A stretch of 64,000 nucleotides of DNA, taken from Gracilaria domingensis. Lineage: Eukaryota > Rhodophyta > Florideophyceae > Gracilariales > Gracilariaceae. Positions 1 to 11,891 of this stretch are shown piece after piece. Location: assembly GCA_022539475.1 (NCBI GenBank), contig VCMS01000117.1, positions 1 to 64,000 on the forward strand, read 5' to 3'. Under the pieces are notes generated by a model. The model did not search any database, was not told where the DNA came from, and was given only the letters and a program-made list of their open reading frames with translations. Both the position numbers and the translations under genes were made by a program. Position 1 is the stretch's first letter. Each line of letters starts with the position of its first letter.

Positions 1-1897
1 GAGGAGCGTTTGAATTCCTAAACCACTGGCAAATATGTAATAGAAGTTAGCGGCAGCTCACTAAATAAATGGGAATTGGTTCATCCAGTTAAGCCTGTGT
101 TCTCTATTACTACATATATTACATTTTATGCATTCATTAGAACAAAAAATAGATAAGATGTAAGATGTACAGGCCGTAAGCGTGTGCGGTGCGGGGAAGG
201 GCGGCGTACAAGAAGGATGTTGAATAAAGGTATTCGTCTCGGACGTTCAGAAAACAAACTATGGCGATGGAGTGTTGAGGAGAGATAACAATATATCTGG
301 AAAACAAGAAGCAACCGCTGAGCAACACAGTTGTAGTCTTGCCCGTTAGGTATCTCGGATAATAGGAAAGAATTTGAAGGGTTGGAGGGAGACGATGTTT
401 GAAAGAAAGCGAATGCACATGGTCATTTCATTTTGTCCTCCAATGAAACATGTCGTCGTTGCGACAAAAGCTTAAAAAAACGGAAGATCGTCGGCAAGAC
501 TCGGCCTCCACCTCGGATATGGCGAAAGGTTTGCCAGATTAACGATAGTAGATATATAAAATAGGACGGTAACTGCGACACGCACTTCGCTCGTGATACA
601 AACTTATATTGCTAGACGGAGATAAAAGGTTGGAACTAATGCGCGCCTGCTTAATCACTCGTCCACGGATGGTGTGTGGTGCAGCGAAAAATATATTTTG
701 TCTGGTGTTGTGAAAAAGAATACTTGTACTATTACTGGAAAGGCAAAGGCACCCTTCAGGCTTCTTGTCACGTCTCCAACATCTGCGGAATAAACACGCG
801 TGCGTTGGCGGTGGGCACGTGTGTGCAGAAGATGTCCGCGCGTTTGAAAGCACAAACAACAAGACTAACTGTATCGGTAGAATGGGGATATACATCGATA
901 GTTTTTACGTGCTGCGTTAAAACCTCTCCGTAAGACTTACGCCGGCCGATGCCATATAACGAAACATAATATGTAGATCCATCGATGCTCTGGGCGGGGT
1001 TGACTTATATACAGCCTTGCTGGTGGCAGGAAGATCAAATAAACAAAGTGCGAGGGCTAGAGATACAGACAAAAACCGCTGCAGACAATTAGTTCCTTCT
1101 CCAATTTCCATTCGTGCTCTGAGAACGTCGGAGGTGTTAGCGCAATAGACACAAAACTTGAGAACATTGATATGCTGCGTTTCTATACAGCCATATCTTC
1201 TCACCTCCACAAGCGTTGAACGAAAGACGCCGAATTTGTAGAGGTTGCCGTTTATTATATCTGTTATTTCGTTGAGAGCGACGGAATTTGCTATTCCTTG
1301 GCACTGCTAGAATCATGCTGTACAAAAAATGTAGTAGCCGATAGATAGCGACGCTTTTTGATGACTACCGGAGCGAGACACTGAACATGCACCGTTAACA
1401 GCTCGCACGGGGAAGACGCAGCGAAAACCAAACTGCATCGCTATAAATAGACAAGCGTCAGGGGTGCAGAACGTTCACCCAAAAAAAAATATAGGACATA
1501 ACATTACAGCAGGTGGCAGAAAACATCGTCACGATTAAGTGGCTCGAACTCAGCTGCATAGCGATATATACAGGGTGGTTAGCATGCAGAGGCTGGAAAC
1601 ATTTCGGATTAATACAGTTTGGTAGATACATACAGAGAGAGTGCAGAAAACAACTGGAGCACCTACACAGAGAGACATGCATCAAGAAGTGTGAAGGAAA
1701 AGGTCTACACAGCCAAAGTAACACACAACAACAATTTGAAATGGAAGAAGGCAGAGAGAGAGAGAGTGAGTGTGAGAGAGACATGTTGATATGAAGGTAG
1801 TGAGTGTGTGTTCTAAGGCGTAGGGATGTGTGTCAAGTGCGCGTGTGCGACATATATTAGACAAGAGAAAATGCAGTGACAACACGGCGACGGACGA
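1..1897. other. Intergenic, no gene recognised
   Basis: No open frame here resembles a protein family or has a clear start and composition bias. The longest frames on either strand are about 100 residues and look random. A purine-rich GA microsatellite lies near 1754-1786. Nothing else is seen. Confidence 0.5.
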
Positions 1898-2409
1898 TTA
1901 CAGATCGAGGTACTTAACATTCAACACTCTTCTGTGCGCATCGACGAACCTTCTTCTTGTACGATTCCTATCTTCGTGTGGTACAACTGAGGCAGCCGTC
2001 CGGGTGTTAGCGGCGCTCGAAGGGGTTATAGGGATCCAGTGAGCAACGACTGGATGGAAGTAAGAATTAGTGTTAACAGGATATATATGGAGCGACACCA
2101 CTTGTCAAAGCTGATAATATCCAGACAAGGTTCCATCGGGTACACATTGGGTGGAAACATCTCGGCAGTGAAGCGGCACACGCGGAGGTTCCGGGTAGTT
2201 TCGTGAAAAGGTGTGAGCGCGCAAGCAATGTACACACCGCCCTCCCAGGGGGTTTCTAGGGAACCGGGAAATGCTTTGGCGCCCAGACGAAGAGCGTGTT
2301 TCCTCGCTAAGCGGACTCGCTGCAAAAACCCTCGGGGAGGTTCCTGGCGCATGAGCTTGAGATCGGTCATGAGGCGAAGCCTCGCGGCGGAGGGGGATGA
2401 CTGCGACAT
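1898..2409 (-). pseudogene. Decayed ubiquitin-conjugating enzyme (Rad6/UBC2-like E2)
   Basis: The minus strand carries Rad6-family E2 blocks in the right order but in several reading frames. The opening at about 2409 reads MSQSSPSAARLRLMTDLK, like the Rad6 start. QEPPRG follows, then in another frame FAASPLSEE, then WAPKHFP, ETPWEGGVY, NYPEPPRV, FTAEMFPPNVYP, CLDIISFDKW (with the active-site Cys), ILTSIQSLL and finally TPSSAANTRTAASVV. The span of 512 bp fits the usual 150-170 aa length. At least five frame changes are needed, so it cannot encode a working E2. No introns are evident. The GC-rich island at 2650-3240 lies just upstream on this strand, in the position seen for live genes in this window, so this may be a gene that died in place rather than a retrocopy. 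The family call rests on the ordered motifs. Rad6 versus another E2 class is less certain. Confidence 0.68.
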
Positions 2410-3440
2410 ACGTCCGTCTCTTTTCGCTTCGAGTGGGAGCGGAAGCCGAGGAGTGGGACGCCAGGATGCGGGAGGGTGGTGGAGGGGGAGTGGCCGAGGC
2501 AGTAACGAATTGGGCAAGAGAGTGGGTTAGGGTAGCTTGCAAGACGGAGCACAGGCGGACGAGGAGCTGGTGAGTAGGCGGAGACAGGACCGAAGCGCTT
2601 TAGAAGCGCGGCAGAGGGGCGGCTGGTGGGGGTGGAGGGTGAAAGGGTCGGAGGGGTTAAATTAAATAATCATAGTGGTAAGTGTTGCTTTTGGTGAAGG
2701 GGTCGGAGGGGGTGAAGGCGGTTCGGAAGAGGGTAGGCGGGTTGTGGGGAGGGGGCGTAATAGGCGGAGGGGAGGGGCGCAGCAGGGAGGGTGGAAACAA
2801 AGAAGCAGGCAAGCAAACAAGCGGCAGACAGCCGGAGCACGCGGCGCGCGGGCGGCGGAGACGCGGGGCGGGCGTGAGGTGGAAGGGGCGCCTGCGAAGG
2901 CAGCGGCGAGCGCGGCGTGCAAGAACTGCGAGAAGGGTCCACACGCGCGCGCGCGCTAGCGCGCTTAAGCGCAACGTGGCGCGCACAGGCCACCGCGCCA
3001 GCAGCGCGGCGCCCGCAGCTGCCCGCCGCGCGCGCGGCGCCACGCAAAAACGCGCCCGCTTCTGCGACGCCTTTCGGCCGCGCCGCGCGCGGTGAGCGAG
3101 AGCGCGCCGATGTGTGCGCCAAGCGGCCACGCGGCCACGCGGCCACGCGGCCACGCGCACGCGCACGCGTGGCGCGCGCGCCGCGTGCCGCGTGGCCGCG
3201 CGGCAGGCGTGGACACGTGGGTTTGGGTTGGGTTACACGCTGTTTGGACAAACTGACAAAAACAACCCACAAAAAAAAAGTTCTCATCTGGCGGAGTGGC
3301 CGGTCGAGACCGTCAGTGAACTGTGCGTGGCCAAAGTGGCAGAGGTCATACTTTTAGCACCCGCCGCAGCCGGTTACTGCACCGGACCTTAGCTCGATGT
3401 TTTGGACATCACTCCTTCGGAAGTTGGGTGCTCAAACGAC
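2410..3440. other. GC-rich CpG island, probable promoter region
   Basis: About 2650-3235 is extremely GC-rich, full of CG dinucleotides. It contains four tandem copies of GCGGCCAC at about 3121-3152, followed by GCGCAC repeats. Frames through it give only Arg/Ala/Pro-rich low-complexity peptides. Similar islands sit at the 5' ends of the intact genes in the right half of the window, so a regulatory role for the gene now decayed at 1898-2409 is likely. Nothing recognisable lies at 3240-3440. Confidence 0.45.
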
Positions 3441-5843
3441 GGTACCAGGTGACTACTGTTATTAGTGTGGGCCACACTATTGTTTGTAAAGTCAATTTCT
3501 GAAGCATCTCACCACAATAGTGTGGGCACACTATTTCTGAACCCACGCTCCCATTTGGTTACGGTAAATAGTGTGGCCCCACACTAATCATGACTCCACA
3601 AATAGTGGGGTCAAAAGCCCACCTTTATTGACCGAATTGAGTTCAACTCACTGCCCCTCAAAAGTTCTCCCTGTACTTCTGTATAATCGCTTGCAGCTCT
3701 GGGAAGAGCTGGCCTTTTCCCAACTTGCCCCATTCAAATTCTTTGCCATGTCCGCACCAAATCATGGCCTTCCGCGCATAGTCACCCATCTTTGTCCTCT
3801 GCGCGCTCCACCTTACGTGCGAACCGAACTTTGCGGCAAGCCTTTTGAAAAGTGGCGCCTATGCCACAACATCAAAACCATTGGTAAAGTTTTCCAGTGA
3901 TTGCACATTCAGCACCGAACCATAACGGTATGTCTTCTACACTAGGCCCGATGTTGATGATCATTCTGTCATGACGCCCAAATACGTTTTCAACTTTGAT
4001 TGACAAGATGTCTGCAGGCTGAACTAGATGGCGTGGCGTTCCGACTAGAATATAGAAACGGATCTCGGTGTTGCGTTCTCTCCTATAATACGGCGAAAAA
4101 AGCCCTGTAGAGTCGTGTAGAGATTGTCTATGTAGAGAAATCTTCTCGGTTGTTCGGTAATTGGTTCAATACAAAGGAAACCAAAGGTCTATTAATTTCA
4201 CTCGCAATTCTAGGCATATATCTCCTCTCGCTCCATTGGTCATCTGCAACTGCTTTTGGCCCGTCCAAAGCGTACACGCGCACTGCACTCCTGTAGCCAC
4301 TCAATTCATGTTCAGTCCGCTCAGTATAGGTAATGGTTCTCCTTGATACAGCGTTCTAATTTAATATTAACACGGTGTTTCGCAATCTAGCATCGAGACA
4401 TCGCGAATCAACACAGTCAGTCTGTGATACGTCATCGGCGCCTATTTATTACATCACGCGAGTAGAGATTCGCTGCTTTCTCTATCGTCAATCGCAAGCG
4501 TTCTTATGATTGTCATGTTCATACAAAAGTGATCTTCATCGGGCGTCTTGTGAGACTAATCTGTCTTGCAAAGAGAGTTGACAGACGAAAGATCTAGTTA
4601 GGAACATAGTTGGCCTAGTTGGTAGGTAGCTACTTCTCGCGGCTCAATTGTTGCACTCCAATTAAGTTTGGTAGGGACAAAGCTTGAATACCACTACAAA
4701 ACCTCCACAGAAAACATGGTCGCGTTACTGTATCTGTTGACAATGTTGTGACGTTGCATGAGAGGAGACTGGTAATCCATCGATACAGGTTATCTTTGTA
4801 GATTTTTACATGCAGATTGCGTTGGTTGTCTTGTGATCTCGCATTGGTGGCATGATATGGCCGCACAGCTGAGGCTTTTCGGATAAGCGATTAGAGACCA
4901 GGCGTATCAGAAGTTTTGATGATAAACGTTCACTCCCCGATTACGCAAGCCGTGTGAATTCTTCGAAAAAAAGTCCAGAAAATGGGCGTTTTTTGGTAAG
5001 GCAGCGACGCGCATGGGGGTACTTTACGAACGGCACGCCCTTTCTCCGACTTGCAAGACTCAGATGCGTTTTAACCCATTTTTGGTGTGTTTGGAACGCA
5101 AGGTAAATAGTTATTATTCTTTCTTTGCGGCTCTAGCTCGTAGCTGACTGATTCAGTCGTGGAGACTATTATCCATATCATACTGCGCACGCTGGTAGAT
5201 TAGCCTTTGGATTAGAGGAAAAGATATAGTTGGCGGAAGGTGTGCGACGCGTCTTGTACTAATTCTTGTTTTTGGGAATCTACAGTATACTGAGTCTGTT
5301 CTAATCAATTCAATTAGCTTTGTGGCTTTGTTTGTGTTTGTGAGGCACAATCTTGGGGCCTGTGTTCGACTGTTGGAGCTATTGGCTTGTGTCTGTGTTC
5401 ACGATTTTGTGTGCCCATCAGTTTGAGTGGAATTCTCAGCAAGCAACGGTGTTGCTGAGGACTGGGAACGGATTGCGCTGTAGTCTTGTGAGGTTTTCCA
5501 TTCATGCGCGTGAGAAAGCGCTCAGTAAAGGAGTAGGGGGCGAGAGAGATCATTTGGGGAGGAGAGGAGGGAATGGGGAGGACAAATATGTAGTCTTGCG
5601 TGGTCCTACGTGACTTGAGAAAGGAGACGAGTTGAATTACGGTAGCGTTGTTGTCTGGTGGAGCATGACTACCGAGTTCTACGGTTTATGCGCGCAAGTG
5701 GTTTAAATCTCTGTGACTCCACATAATTCAGATTTATGTCCCGGTCGATGCGATACTTGTACGTGAAATATGTGGGCCGACGTAGATGATTGTGTTCCCA
5801 CACTAATTTGGAACCCACACTAATAACAGTAGTCACCTGTACC
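3441..5843. mobile_element. 2.4-kb inverted-repeat DNA element, non-autonomous
   Basis: About 30 bp at 3441-3470 (GGTACCAGGTGACTACTGTT and onward) recur as the reverse complement at 5814-5843 with one base missing. These are terminal inverted repeats about 2.4 kb apart. Inside the left end are three palindromes of the type ATAGTGTGG/CCACACTAT (3461-3480, 3517-3534, 3569-3586). The right end has two CCCACACTAAT boxes. No intact transposase is present. On the minus strand around 3640-3860 an open stretch of about 50 codons looks coding-like but matches nothing I know. I see no clear target-site duplication, so the superfamily is unassigned and the true ends may differ by a few bases. Confidence 0.55.
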
Positions 5844-6035
5844 TTTGTAGCCCTCTGATCTTCCGCATTTCCAGTTTTCTTGTGTTGCAAGGCATGTCCT
5901 CACCATGTCCTCACCAAATGCAGTCTCGAAGACCGATCTATTCCACAAATATCATTTTGGACAGTTTGATAGTCCAAACGCAAGACAACAGTTCAAAACA
6001 TTTGTCGAGCGTAAAACAAAAACACAGTTCCCCCT

Positions 6036-6551
6036 ATGTTGCAAGTTTTAAATGACAGCTATCGTGCCTTTCTCAACAGCATTCAAAATAATCAAAACCA
6101 AAAGCAAAGAATCAACGCGCGTACAAGTCACAAGTCCAATGCTGATAAAAGCAGTGACGCCGAGGAAGAAGTACATTATGAAGCAAAAGAATGTGAAATA
6201 ACAAGCGCAGGCTTTTTCGCGAACACAAGTTCCTTTCCCTCCATCGTAGATGATATGCTACGCTTACTCTCATGTCTTTCCGTCAAAAAGAAGCATTTTG
6301 TCGCTCGGGCTTTGACAAAACATCATTCCAGTCGCATTCAACAATGGCGCGCAAACATCGACACATTTTTCGAAGACTTCGACAAACTGAAGAATGTCTA
6401 CTACGGAAGGTGCAAAAAGCGCAGCAGAGGAAAACGCGGGGGAAAGCGTGCAGCGAAGAAAAAAATTTTGCATGCGAAAAGAAAGGCTGCAGAAGAGCGA
6501 AATAAAGAAAAGGATCTTGGAGTAGATGACGATGAATCGCGAGAAAAGTAA
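6036..6551 (+). CDS. Hypothetical basic protein, 171 aa
   Basis: The ATG-started frame encodes 171 residues. The middle part (about 70-120) could be a helical domain (DDMLRLLSCLSVKKKHFVARAL). The strongly basic tail KKRSRGKRGGKRAAKKK is followed by an acidic end, a pattern seen in DNA- or RNA-binding or nuclear-localised proteins. I do not recognise the family. It sits in a relic-rich stretch between an inverted-repeat element and a transposase, so it may be a transposon accessory gene or a gene fragment. Composition and length make it more likely than neighbouring frames to be real, but expression is unknown. Confidence 0.35.
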   Translation: MLQVLNDSYRAFLNSIQNNQNQKQRINARTSHKSNADKSSDAEEEVHYEAKECEITSAGFFANTSSFPSIVDDMLRLLSCLSVKKKHFVARALTKHHSSRIQQWRANIDTFFEDFDKLKNVYYGRCKKRSRGKRGGKRAAKKKILHAKRKAAEERNKEKDLGVDDDESREK

Positions 6552-6599
6552 AGGTACACCGATTCGTTTCAATCCAATGAAGTTAAGGCTGGAAGGTCC

Positions 6600-7696
6600 T
6601 CAATCTGTCGCTAATCCGCCAACTCGTAATCACCTTATCCAAGCTCCTCAATCACTCTAGTGGCCAAACACTGAAGATTTCTCGCGTCACTCTCGCCAGT
6701 CTTATTCTGCTGCATGGTCCTCAAGACCCGAGAACGCAGATCACCAAGAGTATTACTAGCTGCGATCTTCAAGCCCTACGTGAACGCTGGACCTCCCCTC
6801 CTCTGTTCTGGCCCAATCTACGGACACAATTCCCGCGATACGAACTCCCACTCCGTAACTTGTGCGTAGAGTTTGTCGGTCAGTGGTACTTGTTAGTGCA
6901 ACGTCCCCAAATAGAACTCCAAGTAATGGTAGTAATTTGCTGTCAATACTGGACAATTTCTTCGAGTCGAGTCAGAGCGCGAAAGAGCCGCGAGATTCGA
7001 GCCACGATTGAAGCAGGTGGTTCGAGTGGTTCTGTTAGTAGCGATTAATACCGGTTCGGAAACCATATGAGCACTACCAGTGCTACGGTAACTTCTACCG
7101 GTACGGCTACATTCAAGGGCTATGACGACGACGGTGCCTACGAAGATGAGCCAGCGGGTGCGTTCAGCAAATTGCGCATTGAAGATAAAAAGCAAGTTGA
7201 CCTTCTTGGTGATGGTGATGACGAGTCAGATGCTGCTGCTACCAATTGCGTGGAGGATGATGATGATGAATTCGACCCACGTGGCGTGGGCAACGTGGCG
7301 AACACAGGAGCTAAGCAAGAAGATGATCTACTTGCACTCGCTCTCTCGGGACCAGATGTCGCACCTCAGCCTGCTCTACCTGCGTCAAGTGGCAGCATGA
7401 GGACTTTGGAACTTGTTCAGCACCTGGCCGCACAAAGAACAACTGCATTGGTACCAGTACAAACACAGGCACCATTTGAGGCTTACTCATTCAGTCCCCC
7501 TATCCAAACATACAACACACAGGGGGTACAAGCAGGGAAAGATTCTGGGCTTGGTGCTTTCAGCGGGTTTGGAGTAGGCGCGGCATCACCCGAATCAAAA
7601 CCGCCGATGCCAGCGCCAGGCAGACTACAAAGAAAAGAAGAGGAAGATCCATTTGGAGATTTAATGGATACAGCAAAAAAGAGCGGAGTTGTATAA
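6600..7696 (+). pseudogene. Possible epsin-like endocytic adaptor, tail open, front decayed
   Basis: The ATG-started frame at 7067-7696 (209 aa) is acidic and disordered. It carries adaptor-type short motifs: VDLLGD, DDEFDPRG, EDDLLALAL and EDPFGDLMD (a DPF motif). Such DLL/DPF peptides bind clathrin and AP-2 in epsins and related ENTH/ANTH proteins. Upstream in the same frame, before a TAA at 7046-7048, the reading RVRARKSREIRATIEAGG...SVSSD then YRFG recalls the end of an ENTH domain followed by its linker. Around 6680-6790 another frame gives LASLILLHGPQ...DLQALRE, perhaps the ENTH helix region. No frame gives a whole ENTH domain, so this looks like a broken gene, or one with introns I cannot place. 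Family assignment is tentative. Confidence 0.3.
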
Positions 7697-8211
7697 GAAT
7701 CCAAACGTGACGCATCAAAAGGATAGTTAGGAGTAGTAAACCATTCGGGTCAGTATCATTCTTAACAATAATGGTTGGACGCAAAACCCTTATGGGGTTT
7801 GATTCGAAGTGGGTGTGAAGAGTTTGTATAGAGCTCCACTCACACCATGTATCAAAACAAACAAGCAAGGTACACGGTGGAAGAACCGCAAAGTTGCGTC
7901 CTAGATTTGCTGGAGCACGCAGTGATTGATAGGTAGACTCCCTTCCCTGGAACCGATAAAGACACATGGAAACAAGCATTGTGTAACTGCAATCCTCAAT
8001 AGAGACAATTGTCCTGTGTTTTCCGTATTCGACGGCCACGCATGGAGTGACCATACATTGTCGTATAGAATCAGGCTCCACGAAAGTGTATGTACTTGTC
8101 TATACTTTCAATCGGTATGCTTACAATGAATGGGCATCCTTTTCTAGAACAAAAACCCATCAGAGTTCCTTGGTGATCTGAGCTGGGCAGCTCTTTTCGA
8201 GTCTCCTTCTG

Positions 8212-11200
8212 ATGGCCTTCAACCTTCCAATGCTGGGAAAACTGCAAAACTTTCTGGGTTCGATCCATGATCTCGAAACAATGGATGACGGTAATTTTAG
8301 TCGGTTGTCCTTGTTCACATCAGTTAGTTACGAGATTCATCGTAGACTTTTGCAAACGAAAAGTGAAAACGCGAAGATTGTTCTTATGGACTCTACCCAG
8401 TTTAGGGAACAAGAACTGATGGTTTCGGTCAGAAGCAACTACGTTTTACGTTCTCTTTCTCGTGGTACTTCTCTTCGATACACTGACGATAAGCAATACG
8501 TATGGGTGAAACCACTTCACACATTTCTTGTTTTAAGACTTGAGACGGGATCTCAAAAAGATCGCGAAACGCAGCCGTATATATGTGCTGAGCATATAAG
8601 CATCGAAAGAACAGCAGGAGAAATGGTTAGGTTCTTAGAGACGTACTTTCGAAGACTGGAATTTTAGATTGGGCTCAAGGCTTATCCAATATTCTTCGTA
8701 TCCGATGAAGACAAAGCATTCACTGCTGCAGCAACATGGGTATTCAACCGCATGTACGTTTCAGAGTACGGGGCTCTGATGTTACTCTCTGCTCAGAGGA
8801 ATGATGATACTATTCGTCTCGAAAGTGTCAGAACTACACTTGTGCACTGCACTGTACACAAGTCTAGAAATCTCCGTAAGTACATCCAAGATGTAGCAAG
8901 AGAAAGGAAGGAAAAGATCGATGATGATGTGTACAGCTCACTTAATCGCTTCGTTCAGCAATTGTTTGCATTTCTACGATCAGCGGACTCGTATCAAGAG
9001 CTCTGTCATAGAATAGGTGCTGTTTCTCACATCCTTTCGACAAAATTCTTCCCCTACGTAACCCCGGGAGATGATGGTCGGCTCCAAGTCGTAGTCTCTG
9101 CCGATGCTTGTGTTAAGAAGGGTGGAGAAGAGTTATGGAGGGGTTTGACACCCAACAACAAACCGCCACCACCAAGCAAAACGGTGCATAGAGTGCGACT
9201 TGAATCTAGGCTTGGAAAGGAACAGCTCAACTGGGAGACTGAAGTGCAGCTGAAAAAAGACGTGGAGAATGAAGATGAAACTGATGTTTCAGATGGGACT
9301 GATCCCGTGGAGCCCTCTTGCCATGGACTCGCTTCAAATACCTCCAGTAACAGCTGTGAAACTCTGAAGCAGAAAGGCTTGTCTGTTCTCTTATACGGTA
9401 AATTCAAAGCGTACGTGAAATATGGTACCAAGTTGAGTCTCGAAGGCGTTGACAGACTCCTGATTTACTTCAACTGTCCTTTTCTCAGCGGTTTCGGATA
9501 TGGAAGGGGAGGGTTTAAGATGCTATGTTCGCTCAGTGAGGCAGCTACCGGAGAGCTTTGCTCACCATTGTGGGTAGATGGTGGCTCCTTCGCGTTTTTT
9601 CGAAGCAGCGTTTTCGGGAACGCTGTATTCTTGTTTGATGCGGTAACCGGAAAACCTCCTCTCACACACAACACTTCGGTTGAGGTTGCCATACGGAACA
9701 GGAAGCATGTTGACGAAATTGGTGTTCTAATGAAATCACGTTCGAAAGGGATTAGTCTTCCAGAATATGTAAGTAGGCGTGCGCATTGGATTGACACCAA
9801 AAATCGATTCCAGCTCTCCTTGATGGTATGCGGCCCTTTTAGCGCTCGGAGAAGATCTGCTGCTGCAACCTTGCATGATGACTCATCTATGAAGAAAAGG
9901 AGGCCGTCTAGACTTACTGATATTGCTCGAAACTGTGACGTTGATGAACTTAATGAACAATCGTTCTCCAAGTTATTTGAAAAGAAACTAGACGGTTGTA
10001 CACGAAGCACCGCCAACAACTTTGAGAACATTATCTCGAATGAACAGTTGCCATCGACGCAACTTAGCTTGAGCCAAGAACGTTTAACGGAATCTATTTG
10101 GAAAAGTTCACGGGGAGTATGTAAGGCACCGGAGATACCTTCTGCACCAGATCCCAACTGTAGCGTTAACGGATTTCTCAAAGCTGCCACTGAGAAGCTT
10201 CACAGAATTATGTCACCTTTTGGCTCATCCGAACAGCTTCTCTCGCAGCTTGTGCAGCACATTCGAAGTAGAACATCCGAGCAGTACTCTACAGAAAGAG
10301 TGAACGACATTCTGAAGGCAGTTGTTAATTGTGACTCCTTGTTCTTTTCAGACGTCTCACAGCAGATTTTGTTGGATTCTTGGTTCTCGGATCTAGAAAC
10401 GAGTACTGTGTGGAAGGAAGGAATGCTGGAGAGATGCCCCGGGAGTTGTGAGTTGCTTCCGTTTGTTCAACTGAGAATATCAAGTGTGAAAGATGGATAT
10501 GTGTTGAACAAGAATGCAGACAATGATGACAATTCCGATAATATCCACATCGGAGACGTCTCAATTGATGAAATTCGAGTATTAGTTGCACCCAAACTTG
10601 CCAGCACCCGAGACTCCAAGCTGCCTCCAAGAATAATGGATACAATGACAAGCCTGTACTGCGTACTTTCTGGAAAGAGCAGAAGAACTATACTAATATC
10701 AGAGTCTCATTGGCTGCCCACTTTGACCAAGAAGAACATTGTTATGTCACGAAGACTAGAGACCTGCGACTTAGAGGTTCTAAAGATGCAATCGAGAAGT
10801 CTCCTAGCGCGGTCTGATTTGAACCATTTGGATGACGTGGAAAAATCTTTTGTCCATTCCTCGTGAACGTGAACAAAAAGATGGAGAAGTGGATATGCTT
10901 CTTAGCATGCAAAGCATCTCGAAAGATATTTATCCTAGATGCTGCCATTCGAGCGGATTTGAAGATCAGTAAGGAGATTAATGAAGGCCTAGTATCTCTA
11001 AAAACCTATCTGCTCTACCAGTCGAGTGTCTCATGGGCCGGGAAGTATACCTTTGCAGGATATGATCTTACATTCCCGCAACAAGTATTTGGGAAAGATA
11101 GTGGTGTGTTTGTATTGATGGCCTGCCGATATGCTTTATTGGGTTTAGAATACTCATTTACTCAAGCAGATGTCGATAATTATCGCTGCAGATTTGCAAA

Positions 11201-11228
11201 TGAACTGTTTGTGAAAAGAGCTACATGA
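8212..11228 (+). pseudogene. Mutator-like transposase with Ulp1/C48 protease-like tail, broken
   Basis: The region reads as one transposon gene with two interruptions: an in-frame TAG at 8665-8667 and a frame change near 10,840-10,866. The front half has MULE hallmarks: VLMDSTQF (first Asp), FVSDEDKAF just after the stop (second Asp) and LVHCTVHKSRNLR (the CxxH block). The centre is acidic and low in motifs. The end resembles a C48 (SUMO-protease) domain: NIVMSRRLETCDLEVL, then VNVNKKMEKWICFLAC, KIFILDA and PQQVFGKDSGVFVLMACR. In C48 enzymes the W is preceded by the catalytic His and the DxG motif holds the catalytic Cys. Here they are Lys and Ser, so even the unbroken tail would be inactive. 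MULEs carrying ULP-like genes are known in plants (Kaonashi/KI-MULEs). The terminal inverted repeats of the element were not found. Confidence 0.6.
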
Positions 11229-11455
11229 AAAGGTACATGGGATTGCGGACCATCGAATTAGGCACGAATGGCACCTTTTCGTTACAATCTTCAATTCGAT
11301 GTTTATTTAGTAAGCATCGTTTGCATTACAATGCAGATACTGGCTCTTGTTTCCGTTCGAGACCATTTGAAAACCCGCTTTGAACTCTTTGCATTCGATG
11401 TCAAGTACAAATTTCGTACTTGGATTTATTTGCTAAGAACAATCGGTATCATTTG
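11229..11455. other. Flank of the composite retroelement with target-site copy
   Basis: No gene is seen. The last five bases, ATTTG (11451-11455), recur at 35021-35025 right after the composite retroelement, so they are its target-site duplication. Confidence 0.6.
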
Positions 11456-11891
11456 TGTGGTGCAAAACCCTTGACGGGGAAAACAACAAGCCGCGTCGCG
11501 GACGAGCACCTCAGGGTGTTCAGGCCCTGCTCCCTGTGAAGGGCAGTCGAGCGGCAGAACCCTCCGATAGGGCCAACACGAGCCGGGTGTAAATCCGGGT
11601 GGCCCCGATCTGGGCGTGCAGTCGGAGGTAGAAGGGGTAGAATCGGCGTAGGTATCCGGATGGTTCCGGCGAGCCACAGCGAGTGGGGGTATCCAGCCCA
11701 ACGGTATGGGACGACAAAAGATCAACAAACGAGCCGCACTGCGGAGCACTGACTCGTGATGAGCGGGAAAACTCCCGAGACAAATAAAACAAACCTACAA
11801 TGTAGGGCAGAGTAGCGAAAGCCGTAAGATGGAAATGAAAACAATAAAATAGATAAGAAAAGTGCCGTGACGACGGATTAGTACTCCTCAG
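11456..11891 (-). repeat. Partial LTR, outer element, first part of its split 3' LTR
   Basis: This is the reverse complement of the 3' half of the 858-bp LTR. It begins TGTGGTGCAAAA next to the ATTTG target copy and ends CTCAG, where the + strand LTR begins. Its missing half is found inverted at 22814-23240. Confidence 0.9.

Noticed and set aside
2657-3357. Several overlapping 100-200-residue frames on both strands in the GC island
   Set aside because: They are Arg/Ala/Pro-rich low complexity on all frames, the usual effect of very high GC. No domain is visible.
3280-3400. Possible tRNA-like or small-RNA stretch (GGCGGAGTGGCCGG)
   Set aside because: No B box, anticodon arm or closing stem could be found.
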